DNA of 30,213 nt from JAZDKP01 sp043802925 (GCA_043802925.1 JAZDKP010000234.1:1-30213); one strand, 5' to 3'. Shown: positions 17,001 through 24,038, numbered from the stretch's first letter. The notes: a model not told the origin generated them from the letters alone. Program-made: numbers and translations.

Positions 17001-18059
17001 GACGTTGACGAACTGCGTGAAACGGGGCGAATCATAATTGGCGCCATTGGGCGCGACAAAGAAGTCAAAACGGTTGCTGGCCGTGTTGGAAAGCGAGACC
17101 GTAACAAGGAAGTGGACGCCGCTATAGGGCGGCAGCATCATGTTCAGTCCAAAGAAGTTGACGCCCAGGCCGCCGGGTTCCATCCCCTGGATCAGCGAAT
17201 CCCCTCCGTTCAGCGTGCCGTAATTTCCCCCACTGTCCGGCCGGTCGATGTAAAGCCGGACCTGCAAGAGCACCGGGCCGTAGCCGCTGCCCTGGAAACG
17301 GAACATGAGATCATTGACGACCACCGGCATGATCTTGGGATTCTGCGCATAGAAGGCGCAGGCCGCAAGGTCCTGGGTGTCTTGGGTGATGATGGCCTGG
17401 CCGGAAAGGGGGCCGGAATAACTGAAAATCACGGTATCAGGGGGAATAACGCCGGCATACTGTGCAAACACGGAATCGATTCCGCCGCCCTGCTTGTAGA
17501 CCTGGAGGATATAATCCACCGTGTCGCCGCGGTTGACGGAATAATCCATCCAGAAATTATCGAAGGGCTCGGTGCCTTTGTACCTGGAGGGGAAGGCCCA
17601 GACCTGCACGCTGTCGAAAAGCGGCGTGTTGAACCATTCGACCCGGACGCTGCTGCCGGTCCAATAGGCGTTGGCATAGGGTCCGGGACCGGGGCCGCCC
17701 GCCATGTACAGACAGACGACCGGGGTGCCCAGATGCATCCAGAGGGTTGAGGGCATGAGCGTATCGCTGAGCACGGCGTATTTCTGGGTACCGGTGTCGG
17801 ATTCGACAAGCCAGACATTGGCGTTGGCAGCGGAGTCGAACTGACTGGTGAAATTATTGGCCTTTAACGGCATGGGATTGGAAATGTTGAACGTTCCCAA
17901 AACCGTGTCTTGGGTGACGACCCGGGCCATCCAACCCGCGTTCGCCATCATGTTCTCCGCGTAGGATGCAGCGCCCGTGTAATACGGCGGAGTGCCGCCT
18001 GCGAAACCGAGTGCGGTCGCGAGGACAACAAGCGCGAAGATATTTTTCAAAGACAACAT
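11043..18059 (-). CDS. Giant exported protein: FnIII-like repeats, right-handed beta-helix, T9SS sorting domain
   Basis: A 2338-residue secreted or cell-surface protein. The N-terminus has a signal peptide (LKNIFALVVLATALGFAGG). Residues roughly 370-620 hold several FnIII-like modules with recurring 'DS..LYRD' strands. Three larger units follow, each opening near a cysteine motif (FCGT at ~622, AYCGP at ~807 and ~987), spaced about 180 residues apart. Residues about 1500-1800 form a right-handed parallel beta-helix with Asn/Gly-rich turns (SLRGLEISGGNGGIGINGG). The last ~100 residues are a T9SS type A sorting domain (ALAQNSPNPFNPSTRISL, then GVYFYRL and KMLLIR). No catalytic domain was recognised; glycan binding or degradation is a guess from neighbours. 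ATG 18059 was chosen because AGGAGG (18066-18071) sits five bases upstream; the in-frame GTG at 18065 overlaps that site. A long AT-rich leader precedes it, with a CRP-like palindrome about 157 bp upstream. Confidence 0.9.
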   Translation of the reverse strand: MLSLKNIFALVVLATALGFAGGTPPYYTGAASYAENMMANAGWMARVVTQDTVLGTFNISNPMPLKANNFTSQFDSAANANVWLVESDTGTQKYAVLSDTLMPSTLWMHLGTPVVCLYMAGGPGPGPYANAYWTGSSVRVEWFNTPLFDSVQVWAFPSRYKGTEPFDNFWMDYSVNRGDTVDYILQVYKQGGGIDSVFAQYAGVIPPDTVIFSYSGPLSGQAIITQDTQDLAACAFYAQNPKIMPVVVNDLMFRFQGSGYGPVLLQVRLYIDRPDSGGNYGTLNGGDSLIQGMEPGGLGVNFFGLNMMLPPYSGVHFLVTVSLSNTASNRFDFFVAPNGANYDSPRFTQFVNVGGLSILDPVSAQPRLDVWNDSGRVTLAWANIQGPYDSLVLLRDNGVLRSLLSGARYTDYGANPGAPYDYKLVVCRITVNDTLFNHYTPGMGGPSLNVFTDSGRITIDINNISKPVDSFRLYRDSIIYVGTAPGSFRQLADPGADMGVNHPYRLEVFYTDLTTEMLFGYWNSGSTNPTFSAWWDGGFDCPRVGWNSLPTPLDSMFLYRDGSIFVMRLPNQPSTDQPDTAADSKVTHNYTLVYFHNGGSKPDSLFAHYDAHSGGSGGSGLFCGTRTELRDSLLLLGGVYIMPLDSFPHAFTPIDTNIFVMHDPQVQMGNPALLCVRGGTNTAPDTLVAMSDSSDCFKLMIANGLHKVVFISIQYLRGSTTVTFYANKQNDAVIHLVWGSFPKSTVRFDLYRQSTQIAQLPGTQLSYDDSTDATQSWSYELVAHYDDSTTANFYYTYSPSGQSSPTAYCGPTTGLDSLLKGGSQQLLAFTSSITAFPVTRVGNFFHSPEYSSWSLLMANDGSKVDTFVLLASGSNCSVPAATQDTVAFLRLGDMPRPVMLTGWTYQDSLNKGVYLTLRNLTQGVTSIDVKRNGVQINTLTAGSWYIDFRANIDSVYDYEFFVRFIDNTTGTFNYHYIPTGGNGNGPTAYCGPVSATLDTLLNAPRRLFFSTEPTAFFPMTNVGNFFTDSHYGGWVLLRGMDSASAVDTFVLLGISPMSCDQPALMHDSLIFVRAKEMPRIEFKAWYDIGYGRIHLHWAFMGAGDSLFLFRDGMQFARINVFQQSGDWIDSIGDPATDHDYMAYAYHEGGTRDSMSAHYSRNGGGGGNGGWKPDGAFAAWAKYTRNLMAYTGNSADLNRSGLGVEYAVNTDSVQVDSAAGTVTGPLSLSIFFKGQTDASYRLLKTVTITLIDSLSGKCWFDTTLTAGLYNIMGVMTYRGVMDTSIERFPAGVYFRLTMGQRLTVDLLKLAKNAGFVIGATAVSNVTLDGVEQTVSGGVFTHTQTARTENTQSRIVRYQADTSSMDFLILENSGFDNSATFQPFAGTLDRGAVTLDGWVLAGARGDGIEAWNNGNGSGTPDTSSHRDYVRFNAAAVWTGSLRDSVNLPIDSGYIHFNTGATVGKKVIQMAAYDSLLGVSISGFAGQIFHLNASDRTVTGIKPDDAKANYLTVEEALAAGANRIQLGPDYKGMPFEIKEKNGVSITGQLAGAAKTLIDGSYGPGGVHVALSRNISLRGLEISGGNGGIGINGGENVLVDRCYVHGTYTGVSAFRWGVFENSGPDTVSAALPKEVRNVTVINSILDSCEGYGVILDMPDNCRIVNNTIRRTWLGAYLGQAGGPGGGSTTTVLTATPVVNNIFDQCVLGGVVIGKANVSDNLPVSIKSNLFRACDSGAVVTLLTLEDGGYTVLSRDLPTTNLPAASADPLFAVEAYPYALADNSPARNMGRREAGLTPGTDFLGAPRLVSDSLDIGAREIVAFVPGVNLLSQAAAAGYAKIAFVLVPPDTADTLASTHFEVTRNSAAYLPVRPALLRTEGAARVLELYPLPDGDYGYSLSARFAGPETDTQYIASGSFTVAGAERTLASGTWAMVGYADQSASSPKTAGDLAALNDSALYVWDPDKQSYLDLATVDTLLLERGKAYWNLPDTGLTVAMAADVYNRPDTSGFTLMVKQGWNMVSSPFPFPVTIPRTGSKLHFYNLPDKPLAYTTVSTLQPLQGCWYFSETADTFHLAYAPQMPVKLEKAAAAVLYKGPADWALRVSVKLGAFSDDDNLAGVKAGPRVGYPEPPAPMGGITAYFEGAENGLGKRLMESYQAPGAGTTLWNLVVDPAGKTGEAMVAIEGAANFGPDVYVFAGSPDIGFVDVKKNLVLAFKAAGVKQHVVLVVTDNPDFVNAITHAFALAQNSPNPFNPSTRISLFVPYAWDAKAGLSTGMRRVDLSVYDIKGRKVATLVNGELAGGKRHEVVFGAGSGGKAMASGVYFYRLTADNFTQTRKMLLIR

Positions 18060-18071
18060 GGGCACCCTCCT

Positions 18072-18188
18072 GGTACTATAACAATAATTTTTTGATTTTC
18101 GGATTTTTTAAATAATAGCCTTGCCAATTCTAATATATATAAATATTCATTTTTCCTCTATAAATATTTGCGTTACGCTTAAAGGTAT
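18072..18188 (-). other. AT-rich leader/promoter region of the giant exported protein gene
   Basis: This stretch is strongly AT-rich, with several TATA-like strings (for example around 18130-18165), but no -35/-10 pair with good spacing stood out. It presumably holds the promoter and 5' leader of the gene starting at 18059. Confidence 0.45.
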
Positions 18189-18227
18189 AAAAAAAAACAG
18201 AAAGAGGCTGTGACGCCGGTCACAACC
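18189..18227 (-). terminator. Rho-independent terminator after the alpha-mannosidase (possibly bidirectional)
   Basis: Arms 18206-18214 and 18219-18227 form a 9-bp stem (one G-U pair in the minus-strand RNA) with a 4-base loop. On the minus strand a run of nine T (18197-18189) follows after 8 bases. On the plus strand the same stem is followed by TTGTTTTTT. It lies 24 bp beyond the stop of the alpha-mannosidase gene. The stem contains the CRP-like palindrome. Confidence 0.7.
18209..18224. promoter_or_regulatory. Perfect CRP-consensus palindrome (TGTGA-N6-TCACA)
   Basis: TGTGACGCCGGTCACA matches all ten conserved positions of the E. coli-type CRP site. It lies upstream of the giant exported protein gene (-) and downstream of the alpha-mannosidase gene. 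It is embedded in a terminator hairpin, so the palindrome could exist only for termination. The adenylate cyclase in the same window and a second near-match at 4702-4717 favour a real site. Confidence 0.5.
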
Positions 18228-18250
18228 CCTTGTTTTTTAGCAGGTTAGCG

Positions 18251-21200
18251 TTAAAAACAAACGATAAAGCTCTTTATTTCAAAAGGTTTCAGCGTAAAAT
18301 TGATGCTCCCCTTCCGGATGGGCAATGCCTTGGAAAGTCGTTCTTCCAATATATTGCATTCAAAGACCCGTTTGACCCCGGCCGGAAGTTTCAATGTCAC
18401 CCGTTCATTCCGGTTCAATGTCTCGTACAGGCGCACGACCCAGTCCGTGGAATCCTCGGCTTTCTTTATCGTGTCGATGATGACGCCGTCACCGCTTGCG
18501 GAAAAACAGGCGGGCAGCTCCGCATCCAGACCCGCCACGGCCCGCATCGGTACATTGAGCTGGAAGGCCTCGCGCACAACGTTCATCCGGTCCGACAACC
18601 CTGCGTGGGCCATAAACGAATAGGTGAAGCGGTGGCGCCCTTTTTCACACCGGGCGTCCGGACGGTCCGCGGACTTGAGCAGCGACAACGACAGCTCCCC
18701 TTCCTTGACACGGTAACCATACTTACAATCATTGAGCAGCGCTGCGCCGAAGCTCTCTTCGGAAAGGTCGGCCCACTTGTGGCCGCACACCTCAAACTTG
18801 GCCTCCTCGAACGCATTGTTGTCGTGCGTACTCCGTTCGAGGTATCCGAACTGCGTGTCAAACGCGGCGTTCTCCACGTGCAACGGGGTCGGGAAATAGA
18901 CGCGGAGCAGGGTGAGCTTTTCGTCCCAATCCACGGTGGTGTCAAAGTCCACACGAGGTGAATCCGCGTAAAAAATGATGTCCTGCGCGACCGTGGATCG
19001 TTTTCCCACAGTGCGGACAACGCGCAGGGTGAAGAAGAGCGGGCCGTTTGCGGTCGGCCGCGCGGATACAAGCCGCGCCTCGGAACTTTCCTTGCGGCGG
19101 TAGTCGCGGTCGATGTCCCAGGCCAGCCACTGGACCGACACGTCGTCGGCGGTGCGCAGGTCGTTCATCACCGCGCCCGCCTTTACCAGCTCGCGGCCTC
19201 GGGCCTTGTCAACAAACGAAGCGATGCGATACGCGGCGTCAAAGCGCACGCGGTAGAACGGCGTTTCAAGGGAACGTCCGCTGAAATTGAAGGGAGAGCC
19301 GGAGGCCGGCCGTCCTTTTTTAAAGCGCAGGACCGTGGACGAGAACGGCAGCAACGGCAGGCGCACATGGGCCGTGCGTTTTTTTCCGGTTCCGGTGAAT
19401 TGGCAGGGAAGCAACGTCCCCTCCGCGGCCACGGGCACGCTTCCCGCGGGAACACCCGGAACCACCGCAAGGTCCGCGCGCGACAGGGAAAGGGTGTTGA
19501 ACACCGTGACCGCTTCCACGCGTTTACGGCCAAGCGCCGCGGTTGCGCGCGTAACGAGAGCGCGCACGTCCGCTTCGACCTTTTCGTACTCTTCGACCGC
19601 CTGTTGGTTCACGGCCTCGATGGACGAGCCCGGGATGATGTCGTGGAACTGGTTGGTGAGCAGCGTCTTCCAGGCCCCCTCCAGTTCCAGGGCAGGGTAG
19701 CGCCGTTCTTTCCGCATGGCAAGCGCTGAGAAAAACTCCGCGTCGCGCAGCAGGAACTCGAGTTTGCGGTTGTACCGTTTTGTCCGGGCCTGCGAGGTGA
19801 GCGTGCCGCGGTGGTATTCCAGGTAGAGTTCGCCCGAATGGAGCGGCAGCCGCTCCCGTTCTCCCTCCAGTGACTTCAGGTACCCGGACATCGAGCCGAA
19901 CGAAACACGCGGGCACCCTTCGAGGTCCTTCATGCGATTCGCCATCTCGTTGTCCATGTCCGTGGGCCCGCCGCCGCCGTCGCCGTAGCCAATGGTGTGC
20001 AGCTGCGTGCCGAGGGACTTGTCCATGACCAGGGCCCACTGCTTGATGAGGAACTCGGGCGAGAGCTTCCCGTTGTAGTTGCCGTTGGGCATGAACTGGG
20101 ACAGGACCTCGGTGCCGTCGATGCCCTGCCAGCGGAAGGTGCTGAAGGGGAATGTCGTCGTGTCGTTCCATCGTATTTTCGCGGTCACGAAATAGCGGAC
20201 GCGCGCGAGTTTCATAATCTGCGGGAGCGCGGCCGAATAGCCGAACACATCGGGTAAAAGCAGGGTGTCGGGATCTGCGTTGAACATCTTTTTCATGAGC
20301 CGCTTGCCAAAGAGGAACTGCCGCACCAGCGATTCGCCGCTCGTGACATTGCAGTCCGCCTCCACCCACATGGCCGCGTTGGGCTCCCAGCGGCCGCGTT
20401 GGACCGCCTTTTGGATGGACGCGAAAAGCCGCGGGTATTCCTTCTTCACGGTCTCGTAAATATAGCCCTGCGTCTGGACAAAGCGAAAAGCGGGATAGCG
20501 TTCCATGAGATTGAGCACGGTGCTGAAGGTGCGCGCGAATTTACGCGTGGTCTCGTTGCGCGGCCAGAGCCAGGCGATGTCGAGGTGCGAATGGCCCACG
20601 GCCGTGACGCAGGGCATCGTGTCGCCGTTCCGCGCCTTCAATACCGGAGCGAGGATGCGGGCCGCCTTTTGCGCGCACGCAACCGCGGCCTCGAGGGTGT
20701 CCGCGGAATAGGGAAAGACGGCAAGCATGTTCGACAGGGCCGAAAGGACCCGTTCACGGCGCAGGGAGTTCTCGTCAAGGTTCTGCGCAAGCTCGATCAG
20801 CGCGGTCATGTCCCAGTAGAGCCGGTCAATGGCAGGCACACCGGCCAAGAGCGACAGGTTGCGCGCTGTGACCGGAAACCCGGGCAGGGAGGCGTTCAGG
20901 ATGTGGGGCGTGCTCTGGAAATGGACGCCCGGGATCACATGGCCCGCATAGACCGGCACCACGATTCGGATGCGTTCACCCGCCCGTCCGTTCGCGCGGA
21001 TGCGGACGTTTTTATGCGGTACATCCAGCCCGCCCACAAAGCGCCCCTTTTCCATGATGACCGCCTCGCCGCCCAGTTCGCCGCTCACAAAGAGCTCCCG
21101 GTCTTTGCCTGTGACCGGGACCGTGAAGTCCGCGGCAAACCAGCCCGTGGCATTGTTGCTTCCCCACGGGTGGGGAAGCGGGATGGGCCGGAATCCCTTG

Positions 21201-21328
21201 CCGGGCGGATTAAAGTCGCGCACGTCCGTTTCTGTGAATCGGAGCGGGAGGTCCAGCAGTTTCTGAAAACGGAGCGTTTCGAGATGGGCCAGGAACATTT
21301 TCTCTTTGCCAAGAATCTGGGATTTCAT
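18251..21328 (-). CDS. Alpha-mannosidase, glycoside hydrolase family 38
   Basis: Removes terminal alpha-linked mannose. The 1025-residue protein carries the GH38 zinc/substrate motif VGHSHLDIAWLWP (H248 and D250 as zinc ligands) and the nucleophile D360 in LLPDVFGYSAALPQI; NQFHDIIPGSS further on supplies another zinc-ligand histidine. The C-terminal beta-sandwich domains follow as usual for the family. There is no signal peptide. ATG 21328 was chosen because AAGGAG lies seven bases upstream and the protein reads as GH38 from there; a longer frame to 21583 is only an out-of-frame reading of the upstream gene. It follows the SPL-like gene by 19 bp, so both probably share a transcript, and it ends at a terminator hairpin (18189-18227). 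Confidence 0.95.
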   Translation of the reverse strand: MKSQILGKEKMFLAHLETLRFQKLLDLPLRFTETDVRDFNPPGKGFRPIPLPHPWGSNNATGWFAADFTVPVTGKDRELFVSGELGGEAVIMEKGRFVGGLDVPHKNVRIRANGRAGERIRIVVPVYAGHVIPGVHFQSTPHILNASLPGFPVTARNLSLLAGVPAIDRLYWDMTALIELAQNLDENSLRRERVLSALSNMLAVFPYSADTLEAAVACAQKAARILAPVLKARNGDTMPCVTAVGHSHLDIAWLWPRNETTRKFARTFSTVLNLMERYPAFRFVQTQGYIYETVKKEYPRLFASIQKAVQRGRWEPNAAMWVEADCNVTSGESLVRQFLFGKRLMKKMFNADPDTLLLPDVFGYSAALPQIMKLARVRYFVTAKIRWNDTTTFPFSTFRWQGIDGTEVLSQFMPNGNYNGKLSPEFLIKQWALVMDKSLGTQLHTIGYGDGGGGPTDMDNEMANRMKDLEGCPRVSFGSMSGYLKSLEGERERLPLHSGELYLEYHRGTLTSQARTKRYNRKLEFLLRDAEFFSALAMRKERRYPALELEGAWKTLLTNQFHDIIPGSSIEAVNQQAVEEYEKVEADVRALVTRATAALGRKRVEAVTVFNTLSLSRADLAVVPGVPAGSVPVAAEGTLLPCQFTGTGKKRTAHVRLPLLPFSSTVLRFKKGRPASGSPFNFSGRSLETPFYRVRFDAAYRIASFVDKARGRELVKAGAVMNDLRTADDVSVQWLAWDIDRDYRRKESSEARLVSARPTANGPLFFTLRVVRTVGKRSTVAQDIIFYADSPRVDFDTTVDWDEKLTLLRVYFPTPLHVENAAFDTQFGYLERSTHDNNAFEEAKFEVCGHKWADLSEESFGAALLNDCKYGYRVKEGELSLSLLKSADRPDARCEKGRHRFTYSFMAHAGLSDRMNVVREAFQLNVPMRAVAGLDAELPACFSASGDGVIIDTIKKAEDSTDWVVRLYETLNRNERVTLKLPAGVKRVFECNILEERLSKALPIRKGSINFTLKPFEIKSFIVCF

Positions 21329-21347
21329 GCATGGACTCCTTGAAAAA

Positions 21348-22409
21348 TTACAGCCTGTATCGTTCGCGCACTTTATCAAGCCTCGCGCAGAGACCGTCCG
21401 AAACGAACCCGCGCTGACCCAGGACCGCTTCCCAGACCCGCGGGGTCTCCATGCAAAGGTAGACGGGCGGGGCCGGGGCGTATTTCCGCATCCGGTCGAT
21501 GATGACCGAGTAGATGCGCTCGCGGTCAGGCCGGAAATAGCGCATTTTGCCGTCGCGTCCCTGCACAAACTCCTCGTCGACAATCTTTGTCAATGGATAG
21601 CGCTCCCGGATGACCGCCTTGAGCGGAGGCAGGAAACGGAAGCAGCCGAGGCTCATCCAGGCAATGGCGTCCGCCGGCACGCTGGAATAAATGGCGTCCA
21701 CAACAGAGGCATAGCCCTCTTCCCACCCTTCGTGCTTCAGGATGGGGTCGAAGTGAAAACCCACGAGATACCCCTGCTCCGCGCATTTTGTGGCGGCCGC
21801 AAGCCGCGCTTTGAGCGGGACGCACCCCTTTTCTTCCTGCGCAATCATGGCGGGCGTATTCACGGACCACGAAACCATAACGCGCCGTTCGGGTCTGAAC
21901 CGGAGCAGGTTCTCAACATTGTCCGTTTTGGTCTTGAACTCGAAGAGGAGCCCCTTTTCCGAGAGCAGCCGTGGCAAAAGTTCGAGCGAAAAGTCCGTGA
22001 TCGGGTCCAGGACCAGGCTGTCGGTAAACTCGCCGGACCCGAGGCGTAAAAAACCGCGCCGGGACCGCAGGAGTTCGTCAAATTCCCGGTGCATGCGCCC
22101 GATGTCCGTGAAAAGGCGGAGCGACCGGTCGCTGAAATAGGCGTTCAGGATGCAATACGTGCAGTGCAGCGGGCAACCCGTGGCGAAATTGAGTATCTGA
22201 TACCCGCAGCAGACATATTCGGGCGTGGCCGGACAGGGTTTGAAAAAGGGGCCGGGATTCGCGGAAAGAATGAGCGTGCCCTCGTTCCGCTCCTGCGCGT
22301 CTACGGAATCCGCGAGCGAAGCGCCCGTGCAGCGTCCGAGGATCCGTTTTACGAACAGGTCGTCCCGAAGTTCGGGCGCCACGATGACGCGTGCAGGCCG
22401 GTATGCCAT
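21348..22409 (-). CDS. Spore photoproduct lyase-like radical SAM protein
   Basis: A 353-residue protein of the SPL family. GCPLHCTYC supplies the 4Fe-4S ligands C79, C83 and C86, followed by ILNAYF as in SPL. In Bacillus SPL a conserved Cys, about 43 residues after the cluster, donates the hydrogen atom. Here the corresponding stretch reads LRLGSGEFTDSLVLD (121-135) and has no Cys. The protein may therefore do different chemistry from thymine-dimer repair, or use another donor. The ATG at 22409 gives the family-typical N-terminus MAYRPARVIVAPEL. The longer frame to 22610 only runs over the divergent gene. No clear Shine-Dalgarno sequence precedes the ATG. It is probably co-transcribed with the alpha-mannosidase gene, a pairing with no obvious metabolic logic. 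Confidence 0.85.
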   Translation of the reverse strand: MAYRPARVIVAPELRDDLFVKRILGRCTGASLADSVDAQERNEGTLILSANPGPFFKPCPATPEYVCCGYQILNFATGCPLHCTYCILNAYFSDRSLRLFTDIGRMHREFDELLRSRRGFLRLGSGEFTDSLVLDPITDFSLELLPRLLSEKGLLFEFKTKTDNVENLLRFRPERRVMVSWSVNTPAMIAQEEKGCVPLKARLAAATKCAEQGYLVGFHFDPILKHEGWEEGYASVVDAIYSSVPADAIAWMSLGCFRFLPPLKAVIRERYPLTKIVDEEFVQGRDGKMRYFRPDRERIYSVIIDRMRKYAPAPPVYLCMETPRVWEAVLGQRGFVSDGLCARLDKVRERYRL

Positions 22410-22424
22410 GGAAGGAAAAATAAC

Positions 22425-22453
22425 TTGTTTTACCCGGGCGAATAAATTATTAA
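22425..22453 (+). promoter_or_regulatory. Probable promoter of the DUF2279-ispE-spoVG-tRNA string
   Basis: TTGTTT (22425-22430) and TATTAA (22448-22453) are 17 bp apart. Transcription would start near 22460, about 23 bp before the ATG at 22483. The same AT-rich interval must hold the divergent promoter of the SPL-like gene, for which only a weak TTAACT...TTATTC pair is visible. Confidence 0.4.
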
Positions 22454-22482
22454 TTCCTTCTAAGTTAACAACGGGAAAATGC

Positions 22483-22812
22483 ATGTTCCGCAAAACCCTG
22501 CTTTTCATCCTCCTGGTTTGGACGCTGACCTCTGCCGCGGGCGATCCCTTCTTTGGCGAGGACAAGGCCAAGCACTTTCTCCTCTCCGCCTGCATGGCAG
22601 GCTTCATCACCTATGGCGTCACCCTCAATTCCCGGCAGGGCCCTGACCGGGCAATCACGGCCGCCTGCGGCATCACACTTTCGATGGGCCTCCTCAAGGA
22701 GGTCCACGACGCCCGGACGCCCGGCAACCACTTCTGCCTCAAGGACCTCTTCTGGGACATGGCCGGCATTACGGCCGGCGCCCTGAACGCACGGAGCATG
22801 CCCGCCCGATGA
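22483..22812 (+). CDS. DUF2279 (YfiM-like) exported or membrane protein
   Basis: A 109-residue protein with an N-terminal hydrophobic export or anchor segment (KTLLFILLVWTLTSAAG) followed by GEDKAKHFLLSA, a conserved HF motif of the DUF2279/YfiM family. LSMGLLKEVHDAR and FCLKDLFWDMAGITAGA complete the family pattern (GKE.YDAR and W.D..WD..G). Two further hydrophobic stretches suggest the rest is membrane-associated or forms a compact periplasmic bundle. YfiM of E. coli is a predicted lipoprotein; here no convincing lipobox was seen. The biochemical role is unknown. Its stop overlaps the ispE start (ATGA), indicating translational coupling. Confidence 0.75.
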   Translation: MFRKTLLFILLVWTLTSAAGDPFFGEDKAKHFLLSACMAGFITYGVTLNSRQGPDRAITAACGITLSMGLLKEVHDARTPGNHFCLKDLFWDMAGITAGALNARSMPAR

Positions 22813-23672
22813 TTGTCCGCGCCTATGCCAAAATCAACCTGGCGCTCTACGTCAATGGAAAACGTCCCGACGGCTTTCACGACATCGAGACCCTCTTTGC
22901 GCAGGTCGGGCTCTTTGACACAATCCGGATGACGCGGGCCCCGGAAATCATTGTGGCCGCGGACCGTCCCGACGTTCCCTCCGGCCCCGGCAACCTCGCC
23001 TACCGGGCCGCGGAGCTGATGCAGAAAGCCTTTTGCGTGAAATCGGGCGTGCGCATCGATATCCGGAAAAACATCCCGGCGGGCGGCGGCCTGGCCGGCG
23101 GCAGCTCGGACGCGGCCGCGGTGGTGAAGGGGCTCCAGAAACTATGGAAGCTTCCCCCTGCACCGGCCAAAATCCGGCGCATCCTCCGTGCGCTGGGTTC
23201 GGACGTTCCCTTCTGTTACCTCGGCGGCTGCGCGCTCGGACGCGGCCGCGGTGAAAAGCTGCGTTCCCTCCCCCCCTTTTTTCCGTTCCACGTTGTATTC
23301 GTGTTCCCCCCCGTGGCCATCCGCACGGCCTGGGCATACCACGCCTTAAAAAGAAACTTGACACCTTATGATCGAAGTATTAGATTATACCGGGATTACG
23401 TCTCCACGGCCCGCGGCAGGCGCCCGGTCCGGGAACTCCTCCATAACGATTTTGAGCAGGCAGTCTTTGAAAAATACCCGGCCATCCGGGAAGTCCGCGA
23501 GCGCTTCAGGGCCTTTTCACCCGAGGGCGCCCTTATGTCCGGCAGCGGTTCCACGGTCTTCGGGCTCTTTACCCAAAAGTCCGCGGCGCAGGCCGCGCTT
23601 GCGGGGTTCCGGAAAAAAGGGTTCCGCGCGGTTCTGACGCGGTTAAAGACGCCTCCAAAGCGTAAAAAATGA
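22809..23672 (+). CDS. ispE: 4-diphosphocytidyl-2-C-methyl-D-erythritol kinase (MEP pathway)
   Basis: Phosphorylates CDP-methylerythritol at the 2-hydroxyl with ATP, the fourth step of the MEP isoprenoid pathway. The 287-residue protein is a GHMP kinase: RAYAKINLAL at the N-terminus with K8, the ATP-binding loop PAGGGLAGGSS (90-100), the catalytic D132 in LGSDVPF, and the C-terminal GHMP motif MSGSGSTVFGLF. Length is normal. The ATG overlaps the stop of the DUF2279 gene by four bases. The neighbouring order ispE-spoVG-tRNA-Gln resembles a conserved housekeeping arrangement in several phyla. Confidence 0.96.
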   Translation: MIVRAYAKINLALYVNGKRPDGFHDIETLFAQVGLFDTIRMTRAPEIIVAADRPDVPSGPGNLAYRAAELMQKAFCVKSGVRIDIRKNIPAGGGLAGGSSDAAAVVKGLQKLWKLPPAPAKIRRILRALGSDVPFCYLGGCALGRGRGEKLRSLPPFFPFHVVFVFPPVAIRTAWAYHALKRNLTPYDRSIRLYRDYVSTARGRRPVRELLHNDFEQAVFEKYPAIREVRERFRAFSPEGALMSGSGSTVFGLFTQKSAAQAALAGFRKKGFRAVLTRLKTPPKRKK

Positions 23673-23713
23673 CTGGGGCGTAAAAGACAACCACACATCC
23701 AAGAGGAGGAAAA

Positions 23714-24019
23714 GTGGAAATTACGGAAATCAAACTGACCCTGCGCGCCGAAGACAAGCTCAAGGCCTTTGTCAGCGTGACCTTTGACAACGCATTCGTC
23801 ATCCGCGGGCTCAAGGTCATCAACGGCAAGGACGGGTACTTCGTTTCCATGCCCAGCCGCAAGCGCAAGGACGGCACTTATCAGGACATCTGCCATCCAA
23901 TCAATAATGACATGCGCAAACACCTCGAAGATCGCATACTCGACGAGTACGAAAAGATGAAGGCACAGGGTCCGGTGGCCGGCAGCGGCAACGAAGAAAC
24001 GAGCGACGTCGAGGGATAA
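23714..24019 (+). CDS. spoVG: SpoVG-family RNA/DNA-binding regulator
   Basis: A 101-residue protein that matches SpoVG throughout: EITEIKLTLR at the start, FDNAFVIRGLKVING in the middle, then GYFVSMPSRKRKDGTYQDIC and the end HPINNDMRKHLEDRIL. The family has a small beta-sheet dimer that binds nucleic acids; it regulates cell division and gene expression in firmicutes and spirochaetes and is not restricted to spore formers. The start is GTG at 23714, fixed by a strong GAGGAGGA (23703-23710). The last ~15 residues are an acidic, Gly/Ser-rich tail that varies in the family. It lies 41 bp after ispE and 19 bp before the tRNA-Gln gene, so co-transcription is likely. Confidence 0.95.
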   Translation: MEITEIKLTLRAEDKLKAFVSVTFDNAFVIRGLKVINGKDGYFVSMPSRKRKDGTYQDICHPINNDMRKHLEDRILDEYEKMKAQGPVAGSGNEETSDVEG

Positions 24020-24038
24020 CAATCACGCTATCGTCCAC

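Noticed and set aside
20870..21130. Further TGTGA-containing sites as possible CRP sites (for example near 20873 and 21111)
   Set aside because: They lie inside the alpha-mannosidase coding sequence and the second half-sites do not match TCACA.
21329..21583. 85-residue N-terminal extension of the alpha-mannosidase
   Set aside because: It overlaps the SPL-like gene in another frame, has no family similarity, and the internal ATG at 21328 has a good Shine-Dalgarno sequence.
22410..22610. 67-residue N-terminal extension of the SPL-like protein
   Set aside because: It runs across the divergent promoter and into the DUF2279 gene; the family's N-terminus begins at the ATG at 22409.
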